Below are positions 63,095 through 64,000 of a stretch of DNA of 64,000 nucleotides, piece after piece (position 1 is the first letter of the stretch; the number at the start of each line of letters is the position of its first letter). Source of the stretch: Paramecium primaurelia (Eukaryota; Ciliophora; Oligohymenophorea; Peniculida; Parameciidae). Under the pieces are notes generated by a model, which was not told the DNA's origin, did not search any database, and saw only the letters and a program-made list of their open reading frames with translations. The DNA is taken from assembly GCA_905182975.1 (NCBI GenBank), contig CAJJDM010000111.1, positions 277,485-341,484 of the forward strand, written 5' to 3'. The position numbers and the translations under genes were made by a program.

Positions 63095-63965
63095 TCATAT
63101 ATTATTCTCTACCCAAATAATTGGTAAAGGTTTTACAATTTGTTTAAAGTATTTTACATCATATTCTAGCAATACAAAAGGTTCATTTGTTATAAAACTA
63201 CAATTTTTACAATACCTTATCAAAGGAATCGTATCATAGCCCATTCTCAAAGGCTAAACTTTATAAGTCTTAAATTCATACTAGCATCTTTAGTTATTGA
63301 TGAATTTCATAAATATAAGCTACAGGGTGGTTATTACTCACTAATATTTTCCTATAATTAACATCTAACATAAACTGGAAATGTATAAGGTGTAGTTGTT
63401 ATTATCTAACACACCATTCAATTAGGCAATTCATATTATTTAGAATGAAACTTTTAGCAGTCAATTGTAATTATGAATCCAAAGGTCTTATAGTACACCA
63501 TGTAATGTATATAGAATTGAGATATTCCTCTTCTTCAATTTCATTTGGGACATCAATCCTCAAAGGATACACCTTGGGAAATTAAGATGAAATTTGATAT
63601 TAGGAAGAATCTTGATAGAGAGCATTTTCTAATTTAGAAAGAATATCTTTATAATAATATTCAAGACTATTTAATTTTTCTTATATTGCAGATAAATTCA
63701 TTTTTTCTTTTTTTTCTTAATCATGGTTCTCCTGATTATAGACTATTTGGTTGATTAAATCAACCATTGGTTTGACTTGAATATTTTAACATTCCCCATA
63801 TACCTCTTTCCATATTTATTTACTATGGTTTTAAATAATCTTAATGAGTCAGGAAGTCTTAAACTAGTTATAATCATAGTTATAGAAGATATTTATATAC
63901 TACTATTTATTTAATTAAGTAGTAGCTAGTTTTTCTTACAACAAGGATTATTATTCTTAAGCCAT
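63095..63965 (-). CDS. Unrecognised small protein gene; one internal TGA or a 42-nt intron
   Basis: From ATG at 63963-63965 (MAQEQQSLLQEKLATTQLNK) to TGA at 63095-63097, with a 28-nt intron (GTATGAATTT...AAAGTTTAG, about 63274-63301), the frame is 281 codons exactly. It is interrupted by one TGA at 63849-63851, codon 39. Alternatively a 42-nt GT..AG intron spans that TGA and keeps frame (YNY joined to KQIWKEVYGE). A start at the downstream ATG (MVDLINQIVYNQEN) is also possible. The middle is helical (EKLNSLEYYYKDILSKLENA); the end has LRMGYDTIPLIRYCKNCSFI and EPFVLLEYDVKYF. The lone CxxC is reminiscent of the first half of a zinc site, but no second pair follows. Gene or early pseudogene cannot be settled. 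Confidence 0.5.
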
Positions 63966-64000
63966 TTCATCTTATAATACTCCCATTACCTAAGGGTGTA

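Noticed and set aside
63095..63301. Sec23/Sec24-type zinc finger in the last gene (IPLIRYCKNCSFITNEPFV)
   Set aside because: Only one CxxC is present, no second cysteine pair follows, and no Sec23/24 core was recognised.
1..64000. CRISPR arrays, tRNA or rRNA genes, bacterial operon signals, telomeric repeats
   Set aside because: None seen: no spaced identical short repeats outside the TPR exon arrays, no cloverleaf-like or rRNA-like GC-rich segments, no C4A2/C3A3 runs. Bacterial-style features do not apply to this eukaryotic DNA.

Overview
The window looks like a ciliate somatic (macronuclear) scaffold, most likely from Paramecium. Long reading frames are dense in in-frame TAA and TAG where glutamine is expected, and they end only at TGA. 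Introns are tiny, mostly 22-28 nt, GT(A)...(T)AG, and removing them restores frame wherever I tested. Base composition is very AT-rich. Genus is an inference from intron size and gene families; species cannot be named.

Layout: (1) 1-956 (+), end of a gene resembling a cyclic-nucleotide-binding protein, meeting tail to tail at 5 bp (2) a serine carboxypeptidase (962-2329, -). (3) 2330-4938, no intact gene, coding-like debris. (4) 4939-9839 (-), a 1,625-residue SecA-like ATPase. (5) 10920-11441 (-), a small bacterial-type effector-binding (GyrI-like) protein, present a second time at 12163-12684 only because of an assembly overlap. (6) 14110-22636 (-), a giant cysteine-rich, multi-membrane-span protein. 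(7) 22637-26775, gene debris plus a second overlap duplication. (8) 26923-28608 (+), a WD40 protein. (9) 29132-36620 (+), a 2,479-residue cysteine-rich surface-antigen-like protein. (10) 38193-49191 (+), a giant secreted/membrane protein with two lectin-like N-terminal modules, dozens of furin-like cysteine repeats, REJ-like and GPS-like regions and C-terminal membrane spans; it carries a third overlap duplication. (11) 49192-59571, a problematic stretch: a 472-N gap, an apparently misplaced contig (51666-56396) holding a decayed copy of the REJ-type gene and an intact 14-repeat TPR gene (52744-54870, -), then membrane-gene debris. (12) 59572-62166 (+), a second TPR gene, 772 residues. (13) 63095-63965 (-), an unrecognised gene with one awkward TGA.

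Four single-N positions (11542, 25637, 44423, 56397) are each followed by a copy of earlier sequence. In three cases the copy is the sequence immediately before the N; in the fourth it is the sequence just before the 472-N gap. These look like contig ends that overlap but were not merged, so the duplications should not be counted as biology.

The most interesting real biology is in the two TPR genes. In both, one TPR repeat is one 102-nt exon, and a 22-28 nt intron sits in phase 1 inside the first codon of nearly every repeat. The intron sequences are themselves repeated, so the duplicated unit was exon plus intron. In the minus-strand gene one of these introns has lost its GT donor, shortened to 27 nt, and now reads in frame as protein.
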